Source of the DNA: Eubacterium oxidoreducens
Lineage (GTDB): Bacteria; Bacillota; Clostridia; Lachnospirales; Lachnospiraceae
Direction: 5' to 3'
NCBI RefSeq assembly: GCF_900104415.1
Contig: NZ_FMXR01000004.1
Coordinates: 62,001 to 126,000 of the forward strand
DNA length: 64,000 bases
Made by a program: the position numbers and the translations under genes. Of the stretch, positions 8,501 to 16,800 are shown piece after piece (position 1 is the stretch's first letter; each line of letters opens with the position of its first letter). Under the pieces are notes generated by a model. It made no database searches and was not told the DNA's origin. It saw only the letters and a program-made list of their open reading frames with translations.

Positions 8501-10432
8501 ACAGCCGGTGAGATTTGTGACAATACCAATACGTATACAACGTCATCCGCTGCCGGAGGAGGTGCTGTATGGAATCTTGGAAGTGAAGCAACCATAACGA
8601 TGACAGGTGGAAGTATTCATGACAATGTTTCTTATAACTCCGGAGGGGGAATTTTTGTCGGAAGCGGAAGTGTTACGGTAAATGGAGAAGATGCCAAAAT
8701 AATTAATAATAAGACCTATCGTGAAGTTACAGGATCAACCAATTCGGTCAGCGGACAGAGCAATGGCGGTGGGGTGTTTGTTGCATCCGGTGAATTTGTT
8801 TTGGAAAATGGTTTGATAGAAGGTAATAGCTGTACTTTTTACACGAGTATAGAAAAAAGAGCCGGTTTTACAAATGCAATTAATGGTGGAGGCGTTTTTG
8901 TTTATAAGGGAACCTTTAAGATGAACGGCGGGACGATTTCCAACAATACGCTTTATGCACAAAATGAAGAGGACGATGCGAGCTTAAACAGAGGTTTGGG
9001 AGCAGGTGTGTATGTGGACGGCAAAGGGACATTTGTAATGAATGGTGGAACGATCACAGGTAACGCATCGGATTATTCTGAGCCTTATGAAGATGGAATT
9101 CACCTGGCAAATCAGACGATGGATTCTTCGAGTACAAGTGCAGTAGCTTCGATGACGATGACTGGTGCGCCGGTAATAGATGAGGTGATTAACCTGCCAA
9201 CAAAAACCAAGGTTGTGATTGGTGCAGACGGACTTAGCGGTAGTCATACATATCAATTATATTGTTCTGCATTATCGGCAGGCTCAACCATTGTAGTATT
9301 TGCAGATGAGACAACTGCAACGCAGGCTATGGCATCTTATTTTACATTAAAAGATGGATTGTCATCTGTAGAATATGATGAGGACAGTAAAAGCCTGATT
9401 GTAGGAGCGATTCCATTCTCAGCACTGAATATTTCTTTGGTGGATGGAACCAATCCTTCCTATATTTACACCGGAAAAGATATCAAACCGGAAGTGATGG
9501 TAACCGCGAGCAACGGAGAAGATTTATCGGCAATTGCGCTGTATGATTATGAAGATAATCTGGATGTAGGAGAAGGAACGGTGACGATATCCGGTGACGG
9601 CACCACGATTTCAGATGATAGTGTTACATTTTCTTTCACTATAACACAGAGAAATCTTGAAGATGCCCAGATTAGTGTAGGTAAGGCGTTGTATACAACA
9701 AAGCCTGTTGAGCCGGATGTGGAAGTACTAGTAAATGGATATGCGCTTCCTGCAACCGATTATGATATAGAATATGAAAACAATATTAAGATATCCAATG
9801 AAGCAGTGGTGAAGATTACGGCGGCAAGTGATAACGTGACAGGGGAGATTGAGCAGACCTTTTCCATTGTTGCAAATGGCGGGAAACTTACACAGACAAT
9901 TACGGGTGTTGAGAGCAGTTATACCAAGACATATTCTTCAAAAACGTTCTCACTACCAGCCAAAGCAACTAATGAAAATGCGTCGCTTAGTTATGAATCC
10001 TCGAATACGAAGGTGGTTCAGGTAAGTAGTAAAGGTGTTGTGAAAATGACCGGCTATGGAAAGGCAACCATCACAATCACTGCAGCGAAAACAGATAATT
10101 ACAAATCTGCAACCAAGAAAGTGACCATAGTTGTAAAGCCGAAACAAGCTAGCTTAAAAAAGGTTGTTAATAAGAAGAGTAAATCCATCACAGTAAAATG
10201 GAAGAAGGATTCGCTTGCAAGCGGCTATCAGATTCAGATTGCCACGAATAAGAAATTTACAAAAAATGTGAAATATTATCAAATCACGAAAGCATCCAAG
10301 ACGTCTAAGACCATAAGCGGTCTCAAAAAAGGAAAGACCTATTATATAAGGATACTTGCTTATAATAAGTCGAAAAATACGTATTCACTTGGTGCTTACA
10401 GTTCTGTAAAGAAAGTGAAAATCAAAAAATAA
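5588..10432 (+). CDS. Giant secreted right-handed beta-helix protein with MBG-like, Big_2-like and FN3 domains
   Basis: 1614 residues, GTG start with GAGGTG 7 nt upstream, 13 nt after the lipoprotein gene. A signal peptide ends near TKAS (about residue 30). Two long blocks of beta-helix repeats (about 35-480 and 755-1240) show the recurring pattern MNGGTIxxN ... GGGVFV, each opening with the same SELVAAL / EELVAAL motif, so the helix domain appears duplicated. MBG/YDG-like modules with YTG..I.P.V..N sit near 610-745 and 1290-1425. A Big_2-like domain (about 1430-1515) and an FN3 domain (about 1516-1614) end the protein. No LPXTG anchor is seen. Likely an adhesin or glycan-binding surface protein served by the upstream genes; the ligand is unknown. 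Confidence 0.75.
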   Translation: MKTMKKRVLSVAICICMILAMGMPTVTKASTTQIDVRTQSELVAALASASTDCDNPTIISLTADIQITSALTIPQNTYVTIQSKGSTIYELKYTGERLTNSTSAFMTVNGDLTISNVTVNANELARVIYVGVNKTGYAGSVHLKSGATIENGRESASAVSGLGIYIPAGTEEYHGSLTMEEGATITKNYNRCGSGTNYSLESVHGAGVAIEAYTEFTMTGGEISYNGDYSADNSTGTTGAGVYVIGSKATFNMSGGTIANNTSIASGAGLYVGTSGAKVVLSQDAAITDNSACWESNGDYNTTNAKGGGIYIASGTVQMYDQACISNNKVSSIGLSTDNWNGSSYVACGGGVFVLGGSFEQYGGTISNNTVSCEAENPDDIAYTCADGGGVFVQAGTYIMNGGSVQNNEVETNMTSNEGSGNGGGVYVGFTASTSSVTPGTFTMTGGSITDNNTTSHGKDLMVENHVHLEGTTTGQASSGGTVQATYDWDAYATPLVQIEGAITIGDAFLRSEAQDADGKAQQSVFTVTDSLENASIGLVLEEESEQCVVALEGDAYDLEDTDADAFVYDSQSYEIGFLSSSKIGLVEKGVGRTSLTDAGATICVEETSVYTGEEVLPAITVKIGDDVLEAGTDYSVSYKNNIEAGEGTVIVRGIGSYKGKLTTSFTISPADLSATTAAEITSKYYTGEAITPAVSLTYQNTELVQDTDYSISYEDNTDVGEDAKVILTGTGNYTGTKTITFSILDASGMVKVDNEEELVAALENASDILITTDFSVTQSLAAGENLTIYGNGNTLTYENEASKTTMLEISAEVKLKDLIMDGAYNGRLLMIESQGKVELSSNTSLLRGRYSASTSDVGQMVYNSGELQIQDAQIATLSKTAYGGAIYNAEGANLVMEEGASISNIKCARGGAVINLGTFTLNGGTISECRGESSLAAAVTNKATFEMNGGTISGSSCERPAVYNTGTFCMTAGEICDNTNTYTTSSAAGGGAVWNLGSEATITMTGGSIHDNVSYNSGGGIFVGSGSVTVNGEDAKIINNKTYREVTGSTNSVSGQSNGGGVFVASGEFVLENGLIEGNSCTFYTSIEKRAGFTNAINGGGVFVYKGTFKMNGGTISNNTLYAQNEEDDASLNRGLGAGVYVDGKGTFVMNGGTITGNASDYSEPYEDGIHLANQTMDSSSTSAVASMTMTGAPVIDEVINLPTKTKVVIGADGLSGSHTYQLYCSALSAGSTIVVFADETTATQAMASYFTLKDGLSSVEYDEDSKSLIVGAIPFSALNISLVDGTNPSYIYTGKDIKPEVMVTASNGEDLSAIALYDYEDNLDVGEGTVTISGDGTTISDDSVTFSFTITQRNLEDAQISVGKALYTTKPVEPDVEVLVNGYALPATDYDIEYENNIKISNEAVVKITAASDNVTGEIEQTFSIVANGGKLTQTITGVESSYTKTYSSKTFSLPAKATNENASLSYESSNTKVVQVSSKGVVKMTGYGKATITITAAKTDNYKSATKKVTIVVKPKQASLKKVVNKKSKSITVKWKKDSLASGYQIQIATNKKFTKNVKYYQITKASKTSKTISGLKKGKTYYIRILAYNKSKNTYSLGAYSSVKKVKIKK

Positions 10433-10435
10433 GCA

Positions 10436-10472
10436 AAAAGCTGTCGTAATTAGGAAATTGCGGCAGCTTTTG
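10436..10472 (+). terminator. Rho-independent terminator after the beta-helix gene
   Basis: Arms AAAAGCTGTCG and CGGCAGCTTTT (one G-U pair) around an AT-rich loop, ending in a T run, start 3 nt after the stop codon. This closes the MoxR/exoprotein transcription unit. Confidence 0.75.
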
Positions 10473-10571
10473 TAACAAGAACATTTTTAGACTGTTATTT
10501 TACCGAGTTGAAGCTTGAATATACCATGAAAATCATCTATTGTATAATTTAAGTGAGAGAGAGGAATATAG

Positions 10572-11639
10572 ATGATTAAACAGTTTGATCAGGCATTAAA
10601 ACAAAATGGATATCGATTCCTTTCGGTGCGCCCGGAAGAAGCCGGAGTTTATTATCGGCAGATTGGGAATCTTGTGCAGGTTGTGACCGGCATACAGTGT
10701 CATGAAGGGTTTGATTTGACCACTCAATTGGTGCAGCGAATGCAAGCTTCCATTGAGAAGTTGTTTTCAGGAAAGGAAAGCGCGCAATTTGGAATCCTGC
10801 CCATGAAAGAGCCAATCCGGGTGCAGCAGATGGTCGTCTTGCTAAGCGAAAGTCCGGCAAGGGAGCGTGCAGTATGTGCAAGTGTTCGTGGGGTATGGAT
10901 GATCGATACCGCGGCAAAGCAACTGATGATTTATGAGAATCAACCGGCGGATTTTTATGGGTTAAATGCTATATTAGAACAGCTGCTAATCGGTGAGAAA
11001 GAAGAAAAGACAGCATCGGTAAATCGTTCGAACATGCGTCAAAGGATTAATCGGCGGATTGGATATTGTAATTTGGCATTAATCGTAAGTAATATTATCA
11101 TTTTTGCGATGTTGAGCGTTATTGGCGATACAACCGATGCGAATTTTATGGTAGAACATGGAGCGATGTATGCGCCATTTATAACCGCGGGCAAAGAATG
11201 GTATCGCATTTTTACGAGCATGTTTTTGCATTTTGGATTTGAGCATTTGCTGAATAATATGATTATTTTGGCTTGTATTGGCAATTATTTAGAACGCACG
11301 ATGGGACATGTACGATATCTAATCTTATATTTTATAGCGGGAATGATAGGAAATATGGGTTCTTTGTATGTGTCAATATACGACCAGGATTTAGCGGTGT
11401 CTGCGGGTGCTTCCGGCGCAATCTTTGGCGTGATTGGAGGATTGTTGTGGGTTGTGATTTGCCATAAGGGAAGATTGGAGAATCTAAGTACAAAAGGGCT
11501 TTTGATTATGATTATTTTAAGCCTGTATTTTGGTTTTACATCAAGTGGCGTAGACAATGTAGCACATGTGGCAGGACTGATTGGCGGCTTTGTCTGTGCA
11601 ATGATACTATATAGGAAAAGATACCGTCATTGTCTTTGA
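10572..11639 (+). CDS. Rhomboid-family intramembrane serine protease
   Basis: 355 residues. The first ~160 form a soluble cytoplasmic domain that I cannot assign. The C-terminal part has six or seven membrane helices with rhomboid hallmarks: the HFGFEHLLNN loop, the catalytic serine in GASGAIFG (Ser281) and the catalytic histidine in VAHVAGLIGG (His332). Rhomboids cleave membrane-anchored substrates inside the bilayer. It has its own 5' region, with a TATAAT-like box at 10543-10548 but no clear -35 at proper spacing, and a GAGAGAGG ribosome site. The substrate is unknown; the neighbouring exoproteins are not obvious candidates because they lack C-terminal membrane helices. Confidence 0.9.
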   Translation: MIKQFDQALKQNGYRFLSVRPEEAGVYYRQIGNLVQVVTGIQCHEGFDLTTQLVQRMQASIEKLFSGKESAQFGILPMKEPIRVQQMVVLLSESPARERAVCASVRGVWMIDTAAKQLMIYENQPADFYGLNAILEQLLIGEKEEKTASVNRSNMRQRINRRIGYCNLALIVSNIIIFAMLSVIGDTTDANFMVEHGAMYAPFITAGKEWYRIFTSMFLHFGFEHLLNNMIILACIGNYLERTMGHVRYLILYFIAGMIGNMGSLYVSIYDQDLAVSAGASGAIFGVIGGLLWVVICHKGRLENLSTKGLLIMIILSLYFGFTSSGVDNVAHVAGLIGGFVCAMILYRKRYRHCL

Positions 11640-11705
11640 CAGTGCCTGTAAAAATATTTATACTCAAAGTATGCGAAAGCAGTAGCTTCGCAGAAAGGAA
11701 AGCTT

Positions 11706-12698
11706 ATGAATATTAATATTTATTATGGTGGGCGAGGTCTTTTGGATGACCCTACATTATATGTCATTAATAAGATCGAAGAAGTTTTATTAGAGCTTCG
11801 GGTTAACGTGAATCGTTATAATATTTATGAAAGTAAGAATTCGATATCAACGCTACCGCAGACCTTGAAGGATGCAGATGGAATAATACTTGCAACGACG
11901 GTAGAGTGGCTTGGAATCGGTGGATATATGCAACAATTTTTGGATGCATGCTGGTTGTATGCGGATAAAGAAAAACTGGCAACAACATATATGCAACCGG
12001 TTGTAATGTCCACAACGTATGGAGAGCGAGAAGGTGTTTTGACACTGGAGAATGCCTGGGAGATTTTGGGCGGTTTACTTTGTTCTGGTCTTAGCGGATA
12101 TGTGGATGATCTTGTATCTTTTGAGATGAATCATGATTACAATCTCCTTATCGAAAAGAAGGCAGAGAATCTTTATCGCACGATTTCGCAGAAGATGAAA
12201 TCATTGCCGACATCAAATCAGGCGATTACGAAGACGGTGCAAAGAACACAGAAGATGGAGCTGACCCCACAAGAAAGTGAGCAGCTGTCGCAATATGTAT
12301 CGGATGATACTTATGTTAAAACGCAGCGTGAGGATATCGAAGAGCTGGCATCGATGTTTAAGGAAATGCTCGGAGAGATGAAAGCAAATGAGAACCGCGA
12401 CTATGCGCAGATTCTAAAGAATAAATTTCAACCACAGGAAGAATTTGCTGCAAATTATCTGTTTTTGATAGAGGGCGAAGACAAACCATTACAGGTTGTG
12501 GTAAACAATCATATTATAGAATTTTCTCGGGAAGAGACGGCAAATATTGATGCTTACGCCAAACTGACGAAGGAATTGTTTGACGACATTATAGAAGGGA
12601 AGATGACGTTCCAAAGAGCATTTATGACCGGAGAGATGACCGTGAAAGGAAATCTTAAAACGCTTAGAATGTTAGATCATATCTTTCCATTTGCTTAA
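11706..12698 (+). CDS. Flavodoxin-like / SCP2 sterol-binding-like fusion protein
   Basis: 330 residues, ribosome site GAAAGGAAAG. The N-terminal ~175 residues look like the flavodoxin/NAD(P)H-dependent FMN reductase fold: IYYGGRG at the start, ILATTVEWLGIGGYMQQFLDA as the phosphate/flavin-loop region, and STTYGEREG. A charged linker (about 175-235) follows. The C-terminal ~90 residues resemble an SCP2-type lipid-binding domain, with GKMTFQRAFMTGEMTVKGNL. A redox domain joined to a hydrophobic-ligand carrier suggests reduction of, or shuttling to, a lipophilic substrate, which is inference. It is followed 37 nt later by the HIT gene, so the two may be co-transcribed. Confidence 0.65.
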   Translation: MNINIYYGGRGLLDDPTLYVINKIEEVLLELRVNVNRYNIYESKNSISTLPQTLKDADGIILATTVEWLGIGGYMQQFLDACWLYADKEKLATTYMQPVVMSTTYGEREGVLTLENAWEILGGLLCSGLSGYVDDLVSFEMNHDYNLLIEKKAENLYRTISQKMKSLPTSNQAITKTVQRTQKMELTPQESEQLSQYVSDDTYVKTQREDIEELASMFKEMLGEMKANENRDYAQILKNKFQPQEEFAANYLFLIEGEDKPLQVVVNNHIIEFSREETANIDAYAKLTKELFDDIIEGKMTFQRAFMTGEMTVKGNLKTLRMLDHIFPFA

Positions 12699-12735
12699 TA
12701 CTGTTCCATATATTTACTGACAGGAGGATTTCAGG

Positions 12736-13149
12736 ATGAAGGATGATAATTGTATTTTTTGTAAACTTGCCGGTGGAGATATTCCGACTCGCAGCATTTA
12801 TGAGGATGAGGATTTTAAGGTAATCTTAGATGCAGCTCCTGCTACAAGAGGACATGCTCTCATCTTACCAAAGCAGCACTATGCAGATATCTATGAGCTG
12901 GATGAGAAGGTTGCTTCTAAGGTCTTTGTGTTAGCTAAGAAACTGGCAACTAAGATGACAAAAGCGCTAGGTTGTGATGGTTTTAATATCGTACAGAATA
13001 ATAAAGAAGTTGCAGGTCAAACGGTATTTCATTTTCATATGCATTTGATTCCAAGATATGAAGGAGACGGTAATCAGGATAAGTTATGTTGGAATCATGC
13101 CAAGTTTACGGATGAGGAGTTTGATGCGATTCAAAATGAGCTTCAGTAG
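12736..13149 (+). CDS. HIT-family nucleotide-binding protein
   Basis: 137 residues, the normal size for single-domain HIT hydrolases. It opens with CIFC, a zinc-binding pair typical of the HINT group, has RGHALILPKQH in the middle, and carries the active-site triad HFHMHLIPR (His99, His101, His103). Family members hydrolyse AMP-lysine, AMP-NH2 or dinucleoside polyphosphates through a histidine-AMP intermediate. The ribosome site AGGAGG is well placed. The physiological substrate is not known for most bacterial members. Confidence 0.93.
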   Translation: MKDDNCIFCKLAGGDIPTRSIYEDEDFKVILDAAPATRGHALILPKQHYADIYELDEKVASKVFVLAKKLATKMTKALGCDGFNIVQNNKEVAGQTVFHFHMHLIPRYEGDGNQDKLCWNHAKFTDEEFDAIQNELQ

Positions 13150-13292
13150 TTTTGGTTGTGAGGGGGATGCTCCCTCGTAGGCATACTATTTTCGCCTGCA
13201 CCGACCCGCCGCTGTTCGGTTCTTTCCTGCGCATCGTGTGATTCGCTCGCCGGCGCCCGCGTTCTGCTAGGATTGGTATTTAAACATTACAA

Positions 13293-13410
13293 GAAATGAC
13301 CCGCTGTGCCTTCGGCACACCTTATGTCATAAAAAAAGTGAAGAAACAGCAAGCCAGCTTGCGTTCTTCACTTTTTCTATGCCTGGTCTGCTACGCAGAC
13401 GGGTCATTTC
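13293..13410. repeat. Nested inverted-repeat (cloverleaf-like) element
   Basis: An outer stem pairs GAAATGACCC (13293-13302) with GGGTCATTTC (13401-13410). Inside are three side-by-side hairpins: TGTGCC/GGCACA (13305-13319), a 13-bp arm AAAAAGTGAAGAA with its exact complement ending at 13376, capped by GCAAG/CTTGC (13333-13376), and GTCTGC/GCAGAC (13386-13400). The whole can fold as a four-way junction in DNA or RNA. It may be a non-autonomous miniature mobile repeat or a structured RNA. No transposase is nearby. Confidence 0.6.
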
Positions 13411-13674
13411 TTTACATCAACGGAGGCAGCCTCGGATCGCCTGATGTCTCGCTATCGATGCTCGTCAAGAACCGGCGGCTCTCGATGTGCAGTTCGAAAA
13501 TGTATCCTACTCGGTCACTGGAGGTTCCCAACCGAAACTAAGTTGAGGGGAGATGCAGCCGGTAGGGGGGTGGAGCCGGACTGAAACGTGGTTAGCTAGG
13601 ATGGATGCGAAAGATTACATCCGCGTTATAATCAAATCCTTATAATTTTAATTATTTCCACGAAAAATTCTTGT

Positions 13675-13703
13675 TTGACATTCCGAAAAAACGCGACTAT
13701 AAT
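13675..13703 (+). promoter_or_regulatory. Consensus sigma-A promoter of the exoprotein operon
   Basis: TTGACA at 13675-13680 and TATAAT at 13698-13703 with a 17-nt spacer, both perfect. Transcription would start near 13710, leaving a ~120-nt leader before the subtilase gene. Confidence 0.88.
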
Positions 13704-13721
13704 GAAACGCAATGAAACATG

Positions 13722-13772
13722 ACAAAACAAGATAGAATAAAAATTATTAACGGGGGTGTTATTCTGTTTTGT
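13722..13772 (+). promoter_or_regulatory. Leader hairpin upstream of the subtilase gene
   Basis: ACAAAAC (13722-13728) and AGAATAA (13734-13740) pair with the continuous complement at 13759-13772 (TTATTCT then GTTTTGT), leaving a 5-nt bulge and an 18-nt loop. It lies wholly inside the predicted 5' leader. It could stabilise the long mRNA or regulate it; nothing more can be said. Confidence 0.45.
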
Positions 13773-13832
13773 TTGTTTCTGTATAGTTTATGAAGAAATT
13801 ACAGAATGAACTGAATATGAGGGGTTATTAGA

Positions 13833-16800
13833 ATGAAGAGCAAGTGGAAGTTAGTAGTTGTTGTATTACTTGCACTATGTATTGTTGTAAATGGGGGAGA
13901 AGTTTGTAACAAGGCTATCAAAGCCCATTCTAACATAGCATGTCACGAATCTGAAGAAACAGATTCCGCCCGGGAGTGTTTCTCTGTAGATGTATATCAG
14001 CAATTGGAAAAAGTTATTAGTCAGCAGGAAGATGCGCCATACGACGGATATATCATATCTTTAAAAGAGCCGGTTCCGCAATCAGTTACGGCACAGATTG
14101 AAGAGGCCATAAAAGACGGAGCCCATTTATCTAAAATGAAATATTCACCAGGGAAATACATTGCAGAAGATTTGGATTCGATAAAAAAGTCAATCGATGA
14201 ATCTGCAATTTCTTATATTGAGCCTGATTATCAGGTGACAATGTTGGAAGGTGAATCAAAGACATTATCGACTACAAAACCAAACGACAAATATTATGAA
14301 AGCCATCAATATAACATTACCAACCTGAACATTGTTCCGGTATGGGAATCCGGTATGGAAGGACAGGATTTTGATGATACAACGGATATGGATTATGATG
14401 GCGCGGCAGATGATGACGATATCGTGGTTGCAGTCATTGATTCAGGCTTAAAGGAAGGCCATGAAGATATTGACTGGGATCGTATCGTTGAGGGAATTAG
14501 TTTTGCCGATGGAACAGAGCAAAATGATACGAATGATGTGGACGGTCATGGTACTTTTGTTACCGGTATTATTGCGGCTGAAAAAGACAATGAAGTCGGA
14601 ACCGCCGGAATCTTGCAAAAGGTTAAGGTCATGCCGATTCGGGTGTTTAACGGGGAATCTGCATCTGACAGTGTTATTGTAGATGCCATTAATTATGCCG
14701 CAAAGCAAAAAGCGGAATTTGATGAGAGCAAGGGAACTAAGGGAACAAATATTTCGGTTATTAACATGAGCCTGGGAAGTTCAGCCACATCAGAATCCAT
14801 GATGGAGGCCTGTCAAAATGCCATGGACCAGGGCGTTCTGGTAGTTTGCGCCGCAGGAAATGACGGGGATTCTACAAAAAGTTATCCTGCTCAATATTCC
14901 ATGGGAGTGGGCTCAGTGGACAGCACCAATACTGTGTCTAGTTATTCTCAGCGGTTGTCCAAGGCCAACGGTACGGATTATGCCAATAAGGTATGGGTTA
15001 CGGCGCCGGGAGAGCAGATTACAAGTCTATATTGTGAAAGCACAAAATCCTATGGAACTATGAGCGGTACAAGTTTTTCCAGTCCGGAAGTGGCAGCTCT
15101 AGGCGCACTGTGTAAAAGCTTGAAAAACGATATTACACAAGAAGTGTTTATGGAACTTTTAAAAGAAACTGCTGTAGAAAAAAGCGGTTCTTCGGGAGAT
15201 GTTGAAGGCCAAGATGTTGAATATGGCTGGGGCCTTGTGGATTTCAAAGCAACAACGGAGCATTTAATTACGGAACTATTCGGAGAACAAACCGGAGATT
15301 CAGAGGTTATGGTTCGAGTTCAAAACGAGGCCGGATCGGAAATATCGGATTCTTATGTTTCCATTTACGAAATAGATACGGATGCACTGGGACAACAAAT
15401 CAAAGGGGAAGAAGTTAAGGCCATAGAAAAGGATACTTGGGCATTGAAAAAAGGAAAGCCGTATTTATATACTGCACACGCAGAAAAATACGACTATAAA
15501 GAAGATACTTTTGTTGTCCTTACCGGAAAAAGAACTTTAACTATTACTCTGCAGGGAAAATCATATCCGGTGAACTTTACAGTAAAAAATACTAAGGGAG
15601 AAGAAATAAATCTCTCATCGATAAGTGTTAAATCCAGTTCTGGAAAGACATACACTGCGGAAGATGACGGATCTTATATGTTGAGGAACGGAACATATAA
15701 GTATTCTGTGGAAGCAGAAGGATATTTTGATACTGCCGGCTCTTTTACCATTGATGATATTAGAGATGATTTAAAGGAAGGATATCGGGTTCCGGTGACA
15801 ATGCGGGGAGACCTTGATGTGTGCTCTCTAGAACTGCGAGTGAAGGGTGATTTAGAAGACGGGGATGTTACATCACAGACGACGATAACCCTTACGGATG
15901 AAAATGACAATCCGATAGAGGTATATAAAGACGGCAAATACAAGCTGGATGCGGGAACCTATCACTATACTGCCTATCATGATTCCTACAAAGCAATTTC
16001 CGGAACTATTCAAATTACGGCAAATGACATTGGCACGGATTTAATGCAATATTTGCAGCTGGACGGCAAATTATATACGGTGACATTTCGTGTATTCCCA
16101 TTAACAGAAGATCCGGATATTACGGTTTACGATGACTACGGGGAAACTTATACGCGGCAAAAAGGTAGCAGGAAAGTAGACAACATTAATTATCGCCTGA
16201 CAAACGGAACCTATTACTATTTAATCGACGGCGGGGATATGGGTACCTACAAAGGAACCTTTGAAATGGAAGACGGAATCCTTACCACAACAGGCTTGTC
16301 CATTGGGGACGCGGCGATTATGGAAAAATCGGGCACCCGGGAATTAACGGTCAACATGCAAAAGGACAGCAAAGGAACTGTTTTTTCGGACAAAACCCTG
16401 GTTCCGGATTTGGAGGATTTGCAAAATAGTGGGAACAACGAAGAAACCGCAAAGCATGTGCATAAATATCACAGCACTGTAACAAAGGAGCCCACTTGTA
16501 CGGAAACCGGAATTCGCACCTGGACATGTGAAGATGGCGATGATTCTTATGAGGAAACCATTGATAAGTTACCCCATAGCTTTGATGAAAACGGTGTGTG
16601 TACTGTGTGTGGGACATTGGAGTCTGACACAATTGAAGATGATGATTGGTTAACCATTCATTGGGAAGATGAAAGTGGCAAGGTGATTGAGCGAAAAGTA
16701 GCTCTTTCGCAGCTGTCGGAGTATGAAACGAAAAAGGAATATACCATGATGAGTTCCTATTATGGAACCTCGATTTCCTATACCGTATACGGAATTACCC

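Larger units (their letters stand above)
13150..13832. other. 683-nt non-coding region, GC-richer than its surroundings
   Basis: No gene with a credible ribosome site is seen. The stretch 13180-13620 is visibly richer in G and C than both flanks, which suggests foreign or structured RNA origin. It holds a small hairpin (GAGGG/CCCTC, 13160-13176), the cloverleaf-like element at 13293-13410, a further GC-rich tail to about 13620 that I cannot identify, and then the AT-rich promoter region of the exoprotein operon. The 81-codon frame at 13296-13541 runs through the inverted repeats and is not treated as a gene. Confidence 0.5.

Noticed and set aside
5588-10432. CRISPR array or DNA-level tandem repeats suggested by the repetitive exoprotein genes
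   Set aside because: The repetition is at protein level with diverged codons; no regular direct repeats with unique spacers occur here or elsewhere in the window.
13296-13541. 81-codon plus-strand frame in the GC-rich intergenic region
   Set aside because: No ribosome site; it runs straight through nested inverted repeats, which explain its openness and composition.
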